The notes: a model not told the origin generated them from the sequence alone. DNA of 12,006 bases from Planctomycetaceae bacterium (GCA_003445035.1 DLVV01000394.1:16805-28810), one strand, 5' to 3'; shown: positions 1 through 7,577, counted from the stretch's first letter. Translations and numbers: made by a program.

Positions 1-2178
1 TTTCCAGATCCGGTTGACGACGATCCGGGCCGTCAGTGGATGTTCGTCAGCTGTCAACCAACGACCAAACGCCAATCTCCTACCGGTCGAATCGGCACCC
101 GGGAAAGGCGGCTTCACGTCCAGTTCAAAACCAGACGGGGCCAACACCTCGGGAACACCCGGCTCGACCATTCGGCCGGGGGTCAGGTAATTGCCGCGAA
201 TCAAGACGTAGGTGGGTGACGGGGATCCGCGATCCCACAACGCTCTGACGAACGGCTGCTCTTTCTTCTGCCCGCCCAACTGCTTGACCCGCTTGTCTGT
301 CTCGCCGATTGCCTTGGCGTACCCGGGATCGAGCTTTTTCAACGCCGCGTCATCGATGGTCAACACCGCCGTGAACTTCTCGGCCAGGTACCGCTGAACC
401 TCCGTCCGCTTGGCTTTTTCGGCGGCGACCGCCTTGCGAACGTCCTCGCGAATCGCGTCCGGCAACTTGGCCAACCTGGCCTCGACGTGTTTCCTGCGTG
501 CCACGCCGGCCAACTCTGCCAGAGCCTTGCGTGCCGCGGCGATGCTGGCGTCGATTCCGGAATTGTGCACGTCGTGAGCCGACTGCTCCTCGGTGCTGAC
601 AACCGTAAAATGACGGAAGCCGATCGGCCCGCTGCTGAACTGATTGGTCCCGAACGGCTTCAACCAGTCGTTCTCATCCAGGGCTCCCTTGAAGACGGCC
701 GCCAGGCGATAGTAGTCGCGCTGGGGCAAGGGATCGAACTTGTGGTAATGACACTTGGCACATTTCAGCGTCAGGCCCATCACCGAGGAGGTCAGCACTT
801 CGAGTTCCGCATCGATCACGTCACGTCGGTCCGGGACAAATCCGGTGATGTTCGCATACGTCGCATCCGGCACGAATCTCAGGAACCCCGTGGCGACCAG
901 GTTGTCGGCCATCTCGGACGTCACGGCCTTCGCCCGCTTGTAATCGGCCAACTCGTCGCCGGCGATCTGTTCGAGCAGAAAGCGGTTGTAGGGCTTGTCG
1001 TCATTGAGAGACCGAATCACGTAATCCCGAAATCGATAGGCCGATCGGCGGATCGGGTCGGCGTTCTGAATGCCGTCGGAGTCCGAGTAGCCTGCCAGGT
1101 CGAGCCAGAACCGGGCCCAACGGACCCCAAAGTGTGGTGACGTCAGCAGGCGGTCGACCTGTGCGTCCCAGCCATCACCCCCCATTGAACTACCCGAGCC
1201 GGCGCGATCGAGATCATCGATGCGCGGCGGCAAACCGGTGACATCCAGCGTTGCTCGCCTCAACAGGGCCACGGGATCGGCGTCGGCAGAAAACGACAGC
1301 CCCTTGCCCGCCAGCCGTTTCAGCAAAAAGGCATCAATCGGATTCCGAACCCGGCCAGGGGCTTCGACAACCGGCACGGCCACCGCCACGGGTCTACGAA
1401 AGGCCCAGAACCGGCGTTGTTCGTCGTCGACCACCGGGACCTGACCCGACGACGGAGGGTCCGGAACCAGTGGCATCCCGTCGGCAATCCATCGCGTCAC
1501 CTTGGCGATCTCACCGGATTCGATCACCTTGATACTCGCCGCCACCAGGTCTCGCCGTGGAGGCATAGTCCCGTCGTGAATCTTCTTCAGCAGTCGACTC
1601 TCGCCGGGCTTGCCCAAAACGGCGGCCGGTCCCGACTTGCCTCCCTTGAGGATCGACGTCCGGGACCTCAGGTCAAGCTGGGCCTTCTGCACCCGCCCCC
1701 CGTGGCAAACCACGCATCGCAGTTGCAGGATCGGGTACACGTCGTGCTGGGTGATCACGACCGGCAACCGGCCCTGAGGTCCGAACGGTGCTCCAGCAGT
1801 GATCCATTTCCTGATGTCCTCGACATCCCCCTTGGGCAAACGCTTGCCGTCGCCCGGCGGCATCGATCCGTCCTGCACATGCTGAAACAGCAGGCTCTCC
1901 AGCGGCTTGCCCGGCGTGATCACTCGCCCGGATTCTCCACCGCGGATCAACGCGTCACGACTCGTCAGCCCGAACAGCCCCTTGGGCTTCTTGCCCGAAT
2001 GGCATTCCAGGCAACGGGTCTTGAAAATCGCCCTGGCACGAATCTCCAGTTTTCCGGCGGGCGCCGCCTTGGGTTCCGTCGCCAGGCCATCAGCAAATGG
2101 CATGGCCACGACGGCGGCAAGGACCGCCAACCGAGTACGGATCGGACTCATTTCGGACAACTGCCTGGAACGACTCAT
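1..2178 (-). CDS. PSCyt1/DUF1549/DUF1553 multi-CxxCH secreted protein, C-terminus missing
   Basis: The frame stays open from a start at 2178 to the window edge (726 codons), so the 3' end is missing. The N-terminus has arginines, then a hydrophobic stretch ending near Gly-Leu-Ala, consistent with Sec export. Two cytochrome-type motifs follow: CLECH (56-60) with MPP at 106, and CVVCH (155-159) with MPP at 205. A DUF1549-like domain begins near 279 (NPIDAFLLKRL, then LRRATLDVTGLPP around 306-318) and holds a third motif, CAKCH (473-477), followed by the family's HKFDPL. DUF1553 starts near 655 (VLIRGNYLTPG) and is cut at ARIVVNRIWK. These families are typical of planctomycetes and thought to be periplasmic; no reaction is firmly assigned. 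An in-frame ATG at 2151 is an equally possible start. It is probably the last gene of the minus-strand run beginning at 4744. Confidence 0.93.
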   Translation of the reverse strand, partial: MSRSRQLSEMSPIRTRLAVLAAVVAMPFADGLATEPKAAPAGKLEIRARAIFKTRCLECHSGKKPKGLFGLTSRDALIRGGESGRVITPGKPLESLLFQHVQDGSMPPGDGKRLPKGDVEDIRKWITAGAPFGPQGRLPVVITQHDVYPILQLRCVVCHGGRVQKAQLDLRSRTSILKGGKSGPAAVLGKPGESRLLKKIHDGTMPPRRDLVAASIKVIESGEIAKVTRWIADGMPLVPDPPSSGQVPVVDDEQRRFWAFRRPVAVAVPVVEAPGRVRNPIDAFLLKRLAGKGLSFSADADPVALLRRATLDVTGLPPRIDDLDRAGSGSSMGGDGWDAQVDRLLTSPHFGVRWARFWLDLAGYSDSDGIQNADPIRRSAYRFRDYVIRSLNDDKPYNRFLLEQIAGDELADYKRAKAVTSEMADNLVATGFLRFVPDATYANITGFVPDRRDVIDAELEVLTSSVMGLTLKCAKCHYHKFDPLPQRDYYRLAAVFKGALDENDWLKPFGTNQFSSGPIGFRHFTVVSTEEQSAHDVHNSGIDASIAAARKALAELAGVARRKHVEARLAKLPDAIREDVRKAVAAEKAKRTEVQRYLAEKFTAVLTIDDAALKKLDPGYAKAIGETDKRVKQLGGQKKEQPFVRALWDRGSPSPTYVLIRGNYLTPGRMVEPGVPEVLAPSGFELDVKPPFPGADSTGRRLAFGRWLTADEHPLTARIVVNRIWK

Positions 2179-2310
2179 CCGGCCATCTTACCAGTTGAGA
2201 CCATCCGGCCGAAATCCCGAGTGTTTCCTGTCGTGCTCCCGCCATCCCTCCTGAGGACGACCAGGAGAACATTGAGCAAGCCCATCACGGTTTTCGCCCC
2301 GAGTTTTCGA

Positions 2311-2332
2311 CCGGCGTGGCCGGGCCAGCCGG
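2311..2332 (-). terminator. GC-rich hairpin after the serine hydrolase gene
   Basis: Ten bases beyond the hydrolase stop codon, the minus strand reads CCGGC-TGGCC-C-GGCCA-C-GCCGG, an inverted repeat with one unpaired C and a very tight centre. There is no U run after it, so it could be a weak terminator, an mRNA-stabilising hairpin that separates expression of the hydrolase from the downstream cytochrome gene, or chance in GC-rich DNA. Confidence 0.3.
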
Positions 2333-2342
2333 ACGTCTAAGG

Positions 2343-3620
2343 TCATTTGACCAGCAACTCGTCGAACGCGTCTCCCTCGGGCCACTCCTTTACCGCATCC
2401 ACCGCAGCGTGGACCAACGGGTCGATTGCCGATGCGGGGTTCTTGCCCCCACAGGACTTTCGACTGTTGAACATCACAGCCCAGGCCATACCGTCGTGCC
2501 GACGGACCAGCAAAGTCGACGTACCCGGCAGCGAACCGGTGTGCCACTGGTTCATACGTCCGTCGCCCAGTCGACGCACCGAAAAGCCCAGCCCGTAGTA
2601 CACATCCTCGACCGATCCGTCGGTCTTCCTCGAGACCGGAGCCGCCGGCGGCTGGAACATCTCGGCCAGCAACTCCGCCTTCAGAAACGGTTTCTGGCCG
2701 GGCGACTCCAGCGCCGAGGCAAACCGCACCATGTCGACAGACGAGGCGATCCAGCCACCGTGCGAGTCCATGGCTTCCAGGTTCCACGCCCCATAGGCCC
2801 GGGACACCTTCTTTCCCAGGTCTTCATCGAAGACACTCAGCCCCACCTTTTCCCCGTCGACGTGATACCGCACCTCGCCTTTGGCCCGACCCGCTATCCG
2901 CGTTCTGCCGACCCTCATCCGCGTCACGCCCATCGGTTTGAGCACGTGCTTCTGGACGTACCGTTCGTAAGACTGGCCTGAGATCTTCTCGACCACCCGT
3001 CCCAGCAGGCAGTAACCGTAATTCGAGTACGCGTATCGCGTGCCGGGATCAAAATCCAACGGCCACTTCTGCATGAACCGAATCACTTCGTCCGGCCCCG
3101 CCGGTGCCTTGGTGCCCAGCACCCGGGCAATCCGGATCGACTGGAACATCGGGTCAAACGAGTCGCTGCGATCCCACCCCCCGATGTGCTGCAGGCACTG
3201 CCGGATCGTCACACGGCGATTCCGCTTTTCATCAACCTCCGGCTCCAGCCCCAGGATCTCGGCAACCGAATCATCCAGCTTCAATCGGCCCGCCCCGACC
3301 AGTTGCAGAACGGCCACCGACGTCACCGGCTTTGAGAGGCTGGCGATGCGAAACCGGCTGTTGGGCTGCACCGGCTCACCGCTCTCCCGATCGGCCAGGC
3401 CGAAACCTCGAGCGTAAACCAGCCGGCCATTTCTCGTTACGGCCAGGGACGCTCCCGGCAGCTTGTGCCGAGACACGAATCCGGTCATCAATCGATCCAG
3501 GGATCCCAGTCGCTTGTCGTCCCGGCCGGTCACAGACACCGACTCGGCCTCCGCGGACACCGCCAGGCCCGGGGCGGCCAGCAACAACATGTTTCCCAGG
3601 AACACGGTTCTCAGGTGCAT
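2343..3620 (-). CDS. Secreted serine hydrolase, class C beta-lactamase / penicillin-binding-protein-like
   Basis: This 425-residue protein belongs to the beta-lactamase-related serine hydrolases (beta-lactamase, PF00144, covering class C enzymes, D-Ala-D-Ala carboxypeptidases and esterases). All three active-site motifs are present: SLSK with the nucleophile Ser94 and Lys97 (in FRIASLSKPVTS), YSN at 198-200, and HTG at 360-362. A signal peptide covers about the first 23 residues, with a likely cut after Val-Ser-Ala, so it should act outside the cytoplasm. The real substrate cannot be told from sequence; the planctomycete versions are rarely true beta-lactamases and are more likely esterases or peptidases. 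A GTG at 3623 would extend the protein by one residue, but an AGGAG eight bases upstream favours the ATG at 3620. The gene lies 41 bases after the enolase-superfamily gene and is probably co-transcribed with it. Confidence 0.93.
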   Translation of the reverse strand: MHLRTVFLGNMLLLAAPGLAVSAEAESVSVTGRDDKRLGSLDRLMTGFVSRHKLPGASLAVTRNGRLVYARGFGLADRESGEPVQPNSRFRIASLSKPVTSVAVLQLVGAGRLKLDDSVAEILGLEPEVDEKRNRRVTIRQCLQHIGGWDRSDSFDPMFQSIRIARVLGTKAPAGPDEVIRFMQKWPLDFDPGTRYAYSNYGYCLLGRVVEKISGQSYERYVQKHVLKPMGVTRMRVGRTRIAGRAKGEVRYHVDGEKVGLSVFDEDLGKKVSRAYGAWNLEAMDSHGGWIASSVDMVRFASALESPGQKPFLKAELLAEMFQPPAAPVSRKTDGSVEDVYYGLGFSVRRLGDGRMNQWHTGSLPGTSTLLVRRHDGMAWAVMFNSRKSCGGKNPASAIDPLVHAAVDAVKEWPEGDAFDELLVK

Positions 3621-3628
3621 CACAGTCT

Positions 3629-3633
3629 CTCCT
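3629..3633 (-). promoter_or_regulatory. Ribosome binding site of the serine hydrolase gene
   Basis: AGGAG on the minus strand ends eight bases before the ATG at 3620 and five before the GTG at 3623. The eight-base spacing favours the ATG as start. It is one of the few clear Shine-Dalgarno sequences in the window. Confidence 0.5.
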
Positions 3634-3661
3634 CACCCATCGCCAGGCCGGTGTTCGCTGC

Positions 3662-4744
3662 TCAACACTCGACCCGGTACCGTTGCAGTTTCTCCGGATC
3701 GACATCACAGCCCAGGCCGGGCACCTCGGGCACGGCGATCTTTCCGCCGTTGATCACAAACGGCGCGAGTGTCACATCGTCTTCGAGGCCGAAATAGGTC
3801 GAATCGTTGCCCAGAGAGTAAGCCGGACAAGCCCCGGCGACATGCACCATCGCAGCAGTCTTGGGACCCAGGTCGTGGCCACAATGCATGATGCAGGGCA
3901 CCCCGGCGGCGTGCCCGAGGTGTCCGATCTGGACGCACGGCCAGATCCCCCCGGCGATGTGCGTGTCGGGCAGAATGTATTGGGCGGCCCCTGCCTCGAG
4001 AATCTCCCAGACGCTCGCCGGGTCAACCACGCTCTCATTCAACGCGATCGGTGTCCGGGTCTCGTCCCGCAACCTGGCTGCATTGGCCAACGGCTCGGCC
4101 GGAATCGGCTGTTCCAGGTATTCCAGTTCATATTGTTCCAGTTGCTTGCCCAACTCGATCGCCTCTTCCAGCGAATACGCCCTGTTGGGATCGATCCGCA
4201 ATTTCAGTCGATCACCGACCGCATCGCGGACACCGCGGACCATTTCCAGGTCCTCCTGCATGTCGCTGCCGGCCTTCGTCTTCAGGCTCTCGAAACCCTG
4301 CTCGACGTAAAACGATGCGATCTCCCCGGCTCGCTCGTAGGTCTGGATCCCCATGCACGCGGCCACCTCGACCTCCTCACGGATCTTCCCACCAAGCAAC
4401 TCGACCACCGGGACCCCCAACGCCTTCCCCTTCAGGTCCCACAAGGCCAACTCGACACCGGACTTCAGCCGCGTCTCCAGCCGACAATCGCGATGGAAGG
4501 CCTGCAGGTTCAAAGGATCCCGACCCACCAGCCACGCCCGGGCATCCGCCTGCATGCGCGAGCCACTGATCTCGGGCAGAAAATTGACGTTGTGCTCACC
4601 CCAGCCTTCCAGCCCTTCGTCAGTCTCGACCTTGACGACAGCACTCATTGTCGTCGAACTGGTGCGAACGTGTGATCGGTAGGGGGCAATCGGGGCGATC
4701 TGCGGCACCTCGACCACGGTCACGTCCACGTTGGTCACTCGCAT
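3662..4744 (-). CDS. Mandelate racemase/muconate-lactonizing-like enolase superfamily enzyme (probable sugar-acid dehydratase or racemase)
   Basis: This is a complete 360-residue enolase-superfamily enzyme, expected to be cytoplasmic and Mg2+-dependent, abstracting the proton next to a carboxylate. The capping domain fills roughly residues 1-125 and the barrel the rest. Visible catalytic features are KTK (155-157) and metal ligands Asp185 (IDPNRAY), Glu211 (EYLEQP) and Glu237 (ALNES). Asp260 and His287 can form the Asp-His dyad. The spacings 185/211/237/260/287 equal those of mandelate racemase (195/221/247/270/297), which places it in the MR-type subgroup rather than the MLE type with a lysine on strand 6. 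The residue matching MR Glu317 falls at Pro307, so that position is not conserved. The substrate is unknown; acid-sugar dehydration is the commonest role in this subgroup. The minus strand has GGGAGAG about seven bases before the ATG. It is the first gene of the minus-strand operon. Confidence 0.93.
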   Translation of the reverse strand: MRVTNVDVTVVEVPQIAPIAPYRSHVRTSSTTMSAVVKVETDEGLEGWGEHNVNFLPEISGSRMQADARAWLVGRDPLNLQAFHRDCRLETRLKSGVELALWDLKGKALGVPVVELLGGKIREEVEVAACMGIQTYERAGEIASFYVEQGFESLKTKAGSDMQEDLEMVRGVRDAVGDRLKLRIDPNRAYSLEEAIELGKQLEQYELEYLEQPIPAEPLANAARLRDETRTPIALNESVVDPASVWEILEAGAAQYILPDTHIAGGIWPCVQIGHLGHAAGVPCIMHCGHDLGPKTAAMVHVAGACPAYSLGNDSTYFGLEDDVTLAPFVINGGKIAVPEVPGLGCDVDPEKLQRYRVEC

Positions 4745-4787
4745 CGCAGTTCTCTCCCTGGGCGGGGCCTTCGGTCCGGACTGATCC

Positions 4788-4800
4788 CCCCTGGCAGGGG
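4788..4800. promoter_or_regulatory. 13-bp perfect palindrome upstream of the enolase-superfamily operon
   Basis: CCCCTG-g-CAGGGG is a perfect 6-1-6 inverted repeat, 43 bases upstream of the operon's first ATG in the divergent intergenic region. A TAGAAC at 4814-4819 on the minus strand could be the operon's -10 box, which would put the palindrome just downstream of the start of transcription, as an operator or a small hairpin. No good -35 box accompanies it. Role inferred only. Confidence 0.3.
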
Positions 4801-4852
4801 ACGGGCTGGCGATGTTCTACCACGCCTCGTCAACGCCAGCCACCAAAGGCTC

Positions 4853-4882
4853 TCGGCACACCCCCGGGGATTCGTCTACAAT
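4853..4882 (+). promoter_or_regulatory. Candidate sigma-70 promoter for the M50 protease gene
   Basis: TCGGCA (4853-4858, four of six matches to TTGACA), an 18-base spacer, then TACAAT (4877-4882, five of six matches to TATAAT). Transcription would begin near 4889, about 30 bases before the GTG chosen for the protease. The context cgtcTACAAT resembles that before the diadenylate cyclase-like gene (cgccTAGAAT). Confidence 0.42.
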
Positions 4883-4918
4883 CGGCGTGCCCGACACGAC
4901 CTCCCGCAGGCCCACGGT

Positions 4919-6022
4919 GTGAACGACCGCACTCCCGACCACCTCTCCAACCGCGACGAGGACGACTTCGGACAGGCCGCCGGCTCACCCACGCCAATGG
5001 ATATCGGCACCTCCCTTGTCCCCTCGCACGACGCCACTCCGGCCCACCCCGTGCGTCGGCCATCGCGGCCGTCTCCCGCCCGGCGGCTCAACACACGCCC
5101 CAGGCTGGTCGCGTTCCTGTTCGTGGCCACCTGCCTCAGCACAACCCATGCGGGCAGCCACCTGGCCGAACTTGACGCACAGATGACCGGTCCGGAGGTC
5201 ACCCGGGCGATGCTCTGGTCGGGACTTCAGTTCACCACCGCGGTGATGGGCATCCTGCTTGCCCACGAAATGGGCCACTACCTCCAGGCCATTCGCTACG
5301 GTGTGCCCGCCACACTTCCGTTCTTCATCCCGATGCCAATTTCCCCATTTGGCACCATGGGAGCCGTCATCCTCCAACAGGCGGGCGCGGCCGACCGCCG
5401 GGCCCTGTTCGACATTGCCATCACCGGTCCACTGGCCGGACTGGTCGTCACGATCCCGATCACGTTGTGGGGTCTGCAATCGGTCGAAGTCATCAATCTT
5501 CCGGAAAACCCCGCATACCCGATCCTGGTCTACGGTGACCCACCGCTGCTACGGTGGATGATGGCGTGGGTTCACGGGCCACTGGGCGAGAACCAGACGG
5601 TGTTGCTCAATCCGCTGGTTTTTGCCGGCTGGGTGGGAATCTTCATCACGGCCCTGAACCTGCTGCCCATCGGGCAACTCGACGGCGGCCACATCCTTTA
5701 TTCCCTGATCGGCAAGTCCGCTCACATCGTTGCCATCAGCCTGTTGTTCGCCGCAGCCGGGTACATGCTGTATTCGCGTGACCCGTCGTTCATCGTGCTG
5801 TTGCTGCTGCTGGTCATAATGGGGCCAAAACACCCCCCCACCGCCGACGACACAATGCCACTGGGCGCAGGCCGTCACGTGCTGGGCTGGCTCACACTCG
5901 CATTCCTGGCCGTCGGCCTGACACTCAACCCCATCGACGTCATCGAGCCGACCACCGACGGATCGCCGCCGGCGACCACACCCGCCGGGCCGCCACCTAC
6001 ACCTCCCAGCGACTCTTCATGA
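4919..6022 (+). CDS. Site-2 protease family integral membrane metalloprotease (peptidase M50)
   Basis: This is a 367-residue polytopic membrane protein with the M50 zinc motif HEMGH (His116, Glu117, His120) in a transmembrane segment, and the third zinc ligand in LDGGH (Asp255), inside NLLPIGQLDGG. The family's GPLAG is at 170-174. Hydrophobic segments lie near 62-78, 100-120, 165-187, 236-252, 268-285, 290-302 and 319-337. Members cut substrates within the membrane, for instance to release regulators; the target here is unknown. It resembles the cyanobacterial/plant EGY-like branch in having MGPKHPP near 301-307 and no visible PDZ domain. Residues 1-60 are hydrophilic and probably disordered, and the tail is Pro/Thr-rich. 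The GTG start is uncertain: no Shine-Dalgarno is visible, and the ATG at 4997 would remove 26 residues without touching a motif. Its last 26 bases overlap the end of the convergent epimerase gene. Confidence 0.92.
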   Translation: MNDRTPDHLSNRDEDDFGQAAGSPTPMDIGTSLVPSHDATPAHPVRRPSRPSPARRLNTRPRLVAFLFVATCLSTTHAGSHLAELDAQMTGPEVTRAMLWSGLQFTTAVMGILLAHEMGHYLQAIRYGVPATLPFFIPMPISPFGTMGAVILQQAGAADRRALFDIAITGPLAGLVVTIPITLWGLQSVEVINLPENPAYPILVYGDPPLLRWMMAWVHGPLGENQTVLLNPLVFAGWVGIFITALNLLPIGQLDGGHILYSLIGKSAHIVAISLLFAAAGYMLYSRDPSFIVLLLLLVIMGPKHPPTADDTMPLGAGRHVLGWLTLAFLAVGLTLNPIDVIEPTTDGSPPATTPAGPPPTPPSDSS

Positions 6023-6839
6023 ACGCCAGGGCATCGGTGGCCAATTGCTGCTCCGATTCGTACATCCGCCGCCAGATCTTCGTCGCCGCAGCCAGGTCGG
6101 GCAACGACAGCCCGAATGCTTCGACCACCATCCAGCCGTCGTAACCGACCTCTTTCAGGGCGGCGAACGAAGTGTCCCAGTCGACCCCACCCGAACCCGG
6201 CGTTGAACGGTCGTTCTCGGAGATGTGCACGTGAGCACACACGTCGATGCACGACTTGACCGCCTCGGTGATGTCCTTCTCCTCGATGTTCGCATGAAAG
6301 GTGTCGTACATCATCCGCAGGTTCGGATGGTCGACCTCTCGAACAAACCTCGCACAGTCGGCAGCACAGTTGAGGAAGTAGAGCTCGAACCTGTTCAGGT
6401 ACTCCAGTACCAGGGTCACTCCCTTCTCACCGGCGTAATCGGCCACTTCGCGAAGTGTCGCCTTGCCGTTGGCCCATTCCTCGGAGCTCGGCATCGCCCC
6501 GGAAAACGAACCCAGTGCCGAATGGTACGGCCCGCACAGCATCGGGGCACCAACCAGGTCGCACATGTCCACGGCCCCCTTGAGCCGGGCGACGGCCTCG
6601 GCCCGGACCGAGGCATCCGGAGAAATCGGGTTGGCGTCGTCGGTCGAAACCGTGACAGCCGTCCGCTCGAGCCCCAGTTCGTCCAGTTTCCCAGCCAGTC
6701 GCTGGAAGGCTGCCGCGTCGTGTTCGAAAATCGGCACCTCAACCCCGTCGTACCCGATCTCCTTGATCTGTTCCAGAATCCCGTCGTGTGACTCGTCGAC
6801 AGCGGTGGCCCACAACAACAGGTTCATGCCGTACTTCAT
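5997..6839 (-). CDS. Sugar phosphate isomerase/epimerase family protein, D-tagatose 3-epimerase-like
   Basis: This 280-residue xylose isomerase-like TIM barrel is close to the D-tagatose/D-psicose 3-epimerases, which epimerise free ketohexoses at C3 with a Mn2+ or Mg2+ ion. The metal ligands are Glu146 (LEYLNRFE), Asp179 (YDTFHANIEE), His205 (HVHISEND) and Glu240 (VVEAF). These are exactly six lower than 152/185/211/246 of Pseudomonas D-tagatose 3-epimerase, and Arg211 matches its substrate-binding Arg217. Glu146 and Glu240 are also the expected acid/base pair. It has no signal peptide and should be cytoplasmic. Exact sugar specificity cannot be read; related planctomycete genes are often annotated loosely as hydroxypyruvate isomerase-like. 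The ATG overlaps the stop codon of the upstream gene (ATGA), implying translational coupling. Its 3' end overlaps the protease gene on the other strand by 26 bases. Confidence 0.93.
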   Translation of the reverse strand: MKYGMNLLLWATAVDESHDGILEQIKEIGYDGVEVPIFEHDAAAFQRLAGKLDELGLERTAVTVSTDDANPISPDASVRAEAVARLKGAVDMCDLVGAPMLCGPYHSALGSFSGAMPSSEEWANGKATLREVADYAGEKGVTLVLEYLNRFELYFLNCAADCARFVREVDHPNLRMMYDTFHANIEEKDITEAVKSCIDVCAHVHISENDRSTPGSGGVDWDTSFAALKEVGYDGWMVVEAFGLSLPDLAAATKIWRRMYESEQQLATDALAFMKSRWEV

Positions 6840-7552
6840 TGTGCCTCGGTCCTTTCCTCGGGTGATTCAACCGCCCGCCCGGAGATGTCATCCGGTTCGG
6901 GAGGAGTCCAGCCCAGCAACTCGCTGACTCGCGGCTCGACCAGTTCACGTCCCCGCTCGATCACCGGCAGCACCGCGTCGGGGAGAGTTGCCAGTTTGAT
7001 TCGCCGCATGACCTGATTCAAGCGATAAAGCAACCGCTCGGGATCTCCGTAATCGCCCAGGAACCGTCGTTGGCAAAACAGCGAAATCATCTCGACCAGC
7101 ATCGAAGTCGTGCCGCCCCGCGCCATCCCGTTGACGGCCTCCTGCACCGCGGAGGCATCCACCTCGCCCAACGCCTCGTAATACCGCTCGAGACGCCCGG
7201 GATCCCGATCGACCAAGACTCCGTCCAGTACCAATTCGCTGGTGATGTGGCCGAGCACGCCCGGACGGTAATCGCTCGTCTCCGGCAGCCGATCACGAAA
7301 CTCGACAGCCAGCGTCCCGGAAATTTCCACGAACGCACGACACCGATGAAAGTACTGGTCATCGTCGAGATGTTGCAGCACTCCGGCCGCCACCTCGGCC
7401 GCCGGCGTGCCACTGCCGTCTGCAACCGGAGCCACCAGCCGGTGCCGCATCCGCATCCGACGATCAACGACGCTCAGCCAATCGGGCACCGCCGTTCCCG
7501 CCAGGAACAACGGCCTGTCAATGAAACGCAGCCCGTGTGCAAAGTAGTTCAC
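6836..7552 (-). CDS. Uncharacterised helical protein resembling acyl carrier protein phosphodiesterase (AcpH-like)
   Basis: The protein is 238 residues from the GTG at 7552 and has no signal peptide. I do not recognise a named planctomycete family with certainty. The N-terminus MNYFAHG, the early Gly-Thr-Ala-x-Pro-Asp stretch, a GVLQHLDDDQYFH segment and GHITSELVLD resemble in order and spacing the ACP phosphodiesterase family (MNFLAHL, GN..AD, a His-rich helix, GY..). Candidate metal ligands are His6, Asp24, His61, Asp64/65, His69, His102, Glu106 and Asp110, which would fit an HD-like phosphodiesterase centre; this is inference. The GTG start is chosen because it yields the family-like N-terminus; ATGs at 7564 and 7573 are alternatives. 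The frame stays open further upstream, but using it would run antisense into NAD kinase. The last 50 residues are acidic and probably flexible. It overlaps the epimerase start by ATGA. Confidence 0.75.
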   Translation of the reverse strand: MNYFAHGLRFIDRPLFLAGTAVPDWLSVVDRRMRMRHRLVAPVADGSGTPAAEVAAGVLQHLDDDQYFHRCRAFVEISGTLAVEFRDRLPETSDYRPGVLGHITSELVLDGVLVDRDPGRLERYYEALGEVDASAVQEAVNGMARGGTTSMLVEMISLFCQRRFLGDYGDPERLLYRLNQVMRRIKLATLPDAVLPVIERGRELVEPRVSELLGWTPPEPDDISGRAVESPEERTEAQ

Positions 7553-7577
7553 CGCACCCCCCATCGGCGGCATGCCG

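Noticed and set aside
487..1140. 217-codon plus-strand open frame
   Set aside because: Also antisense to the PSCyt1/DUF1549 gene, whose frame here encodes CAKCH and other family motifs.
1417..2340. 307-codon open frame on the plus strand
   Set aside because: Antisense to the PSCyt1/DUF1549 gene, with low-complexity Arg/Pro/His-rich translation and no family resemblance.
2188..2787. 199-codon minus-strand open frame spanning the gap before the PSCyt1 gene
   Set aside because: It overlaps the hydrolase in another frame on the same strand, and the Arg/Gly-rich translation lacks domain features.
2343..3620. True antibiotic-resistance beta-lactamase
   Set aside because: The motifs fit the whole class C/esterase/DD-peptidase group, no linked AmpR or resistance gene is present, and the operon partners point to metabolism.
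3104..4675. 523-codon open frame on the plus strand
   Set aside because: It is antisense to the hydrolase and the enolase-superfamily gene, both with full catalytic motif sets. Its product is Pro/Arg/His-rich without a recognisable domain, as expected from the shadow frame of GC-rich genes.
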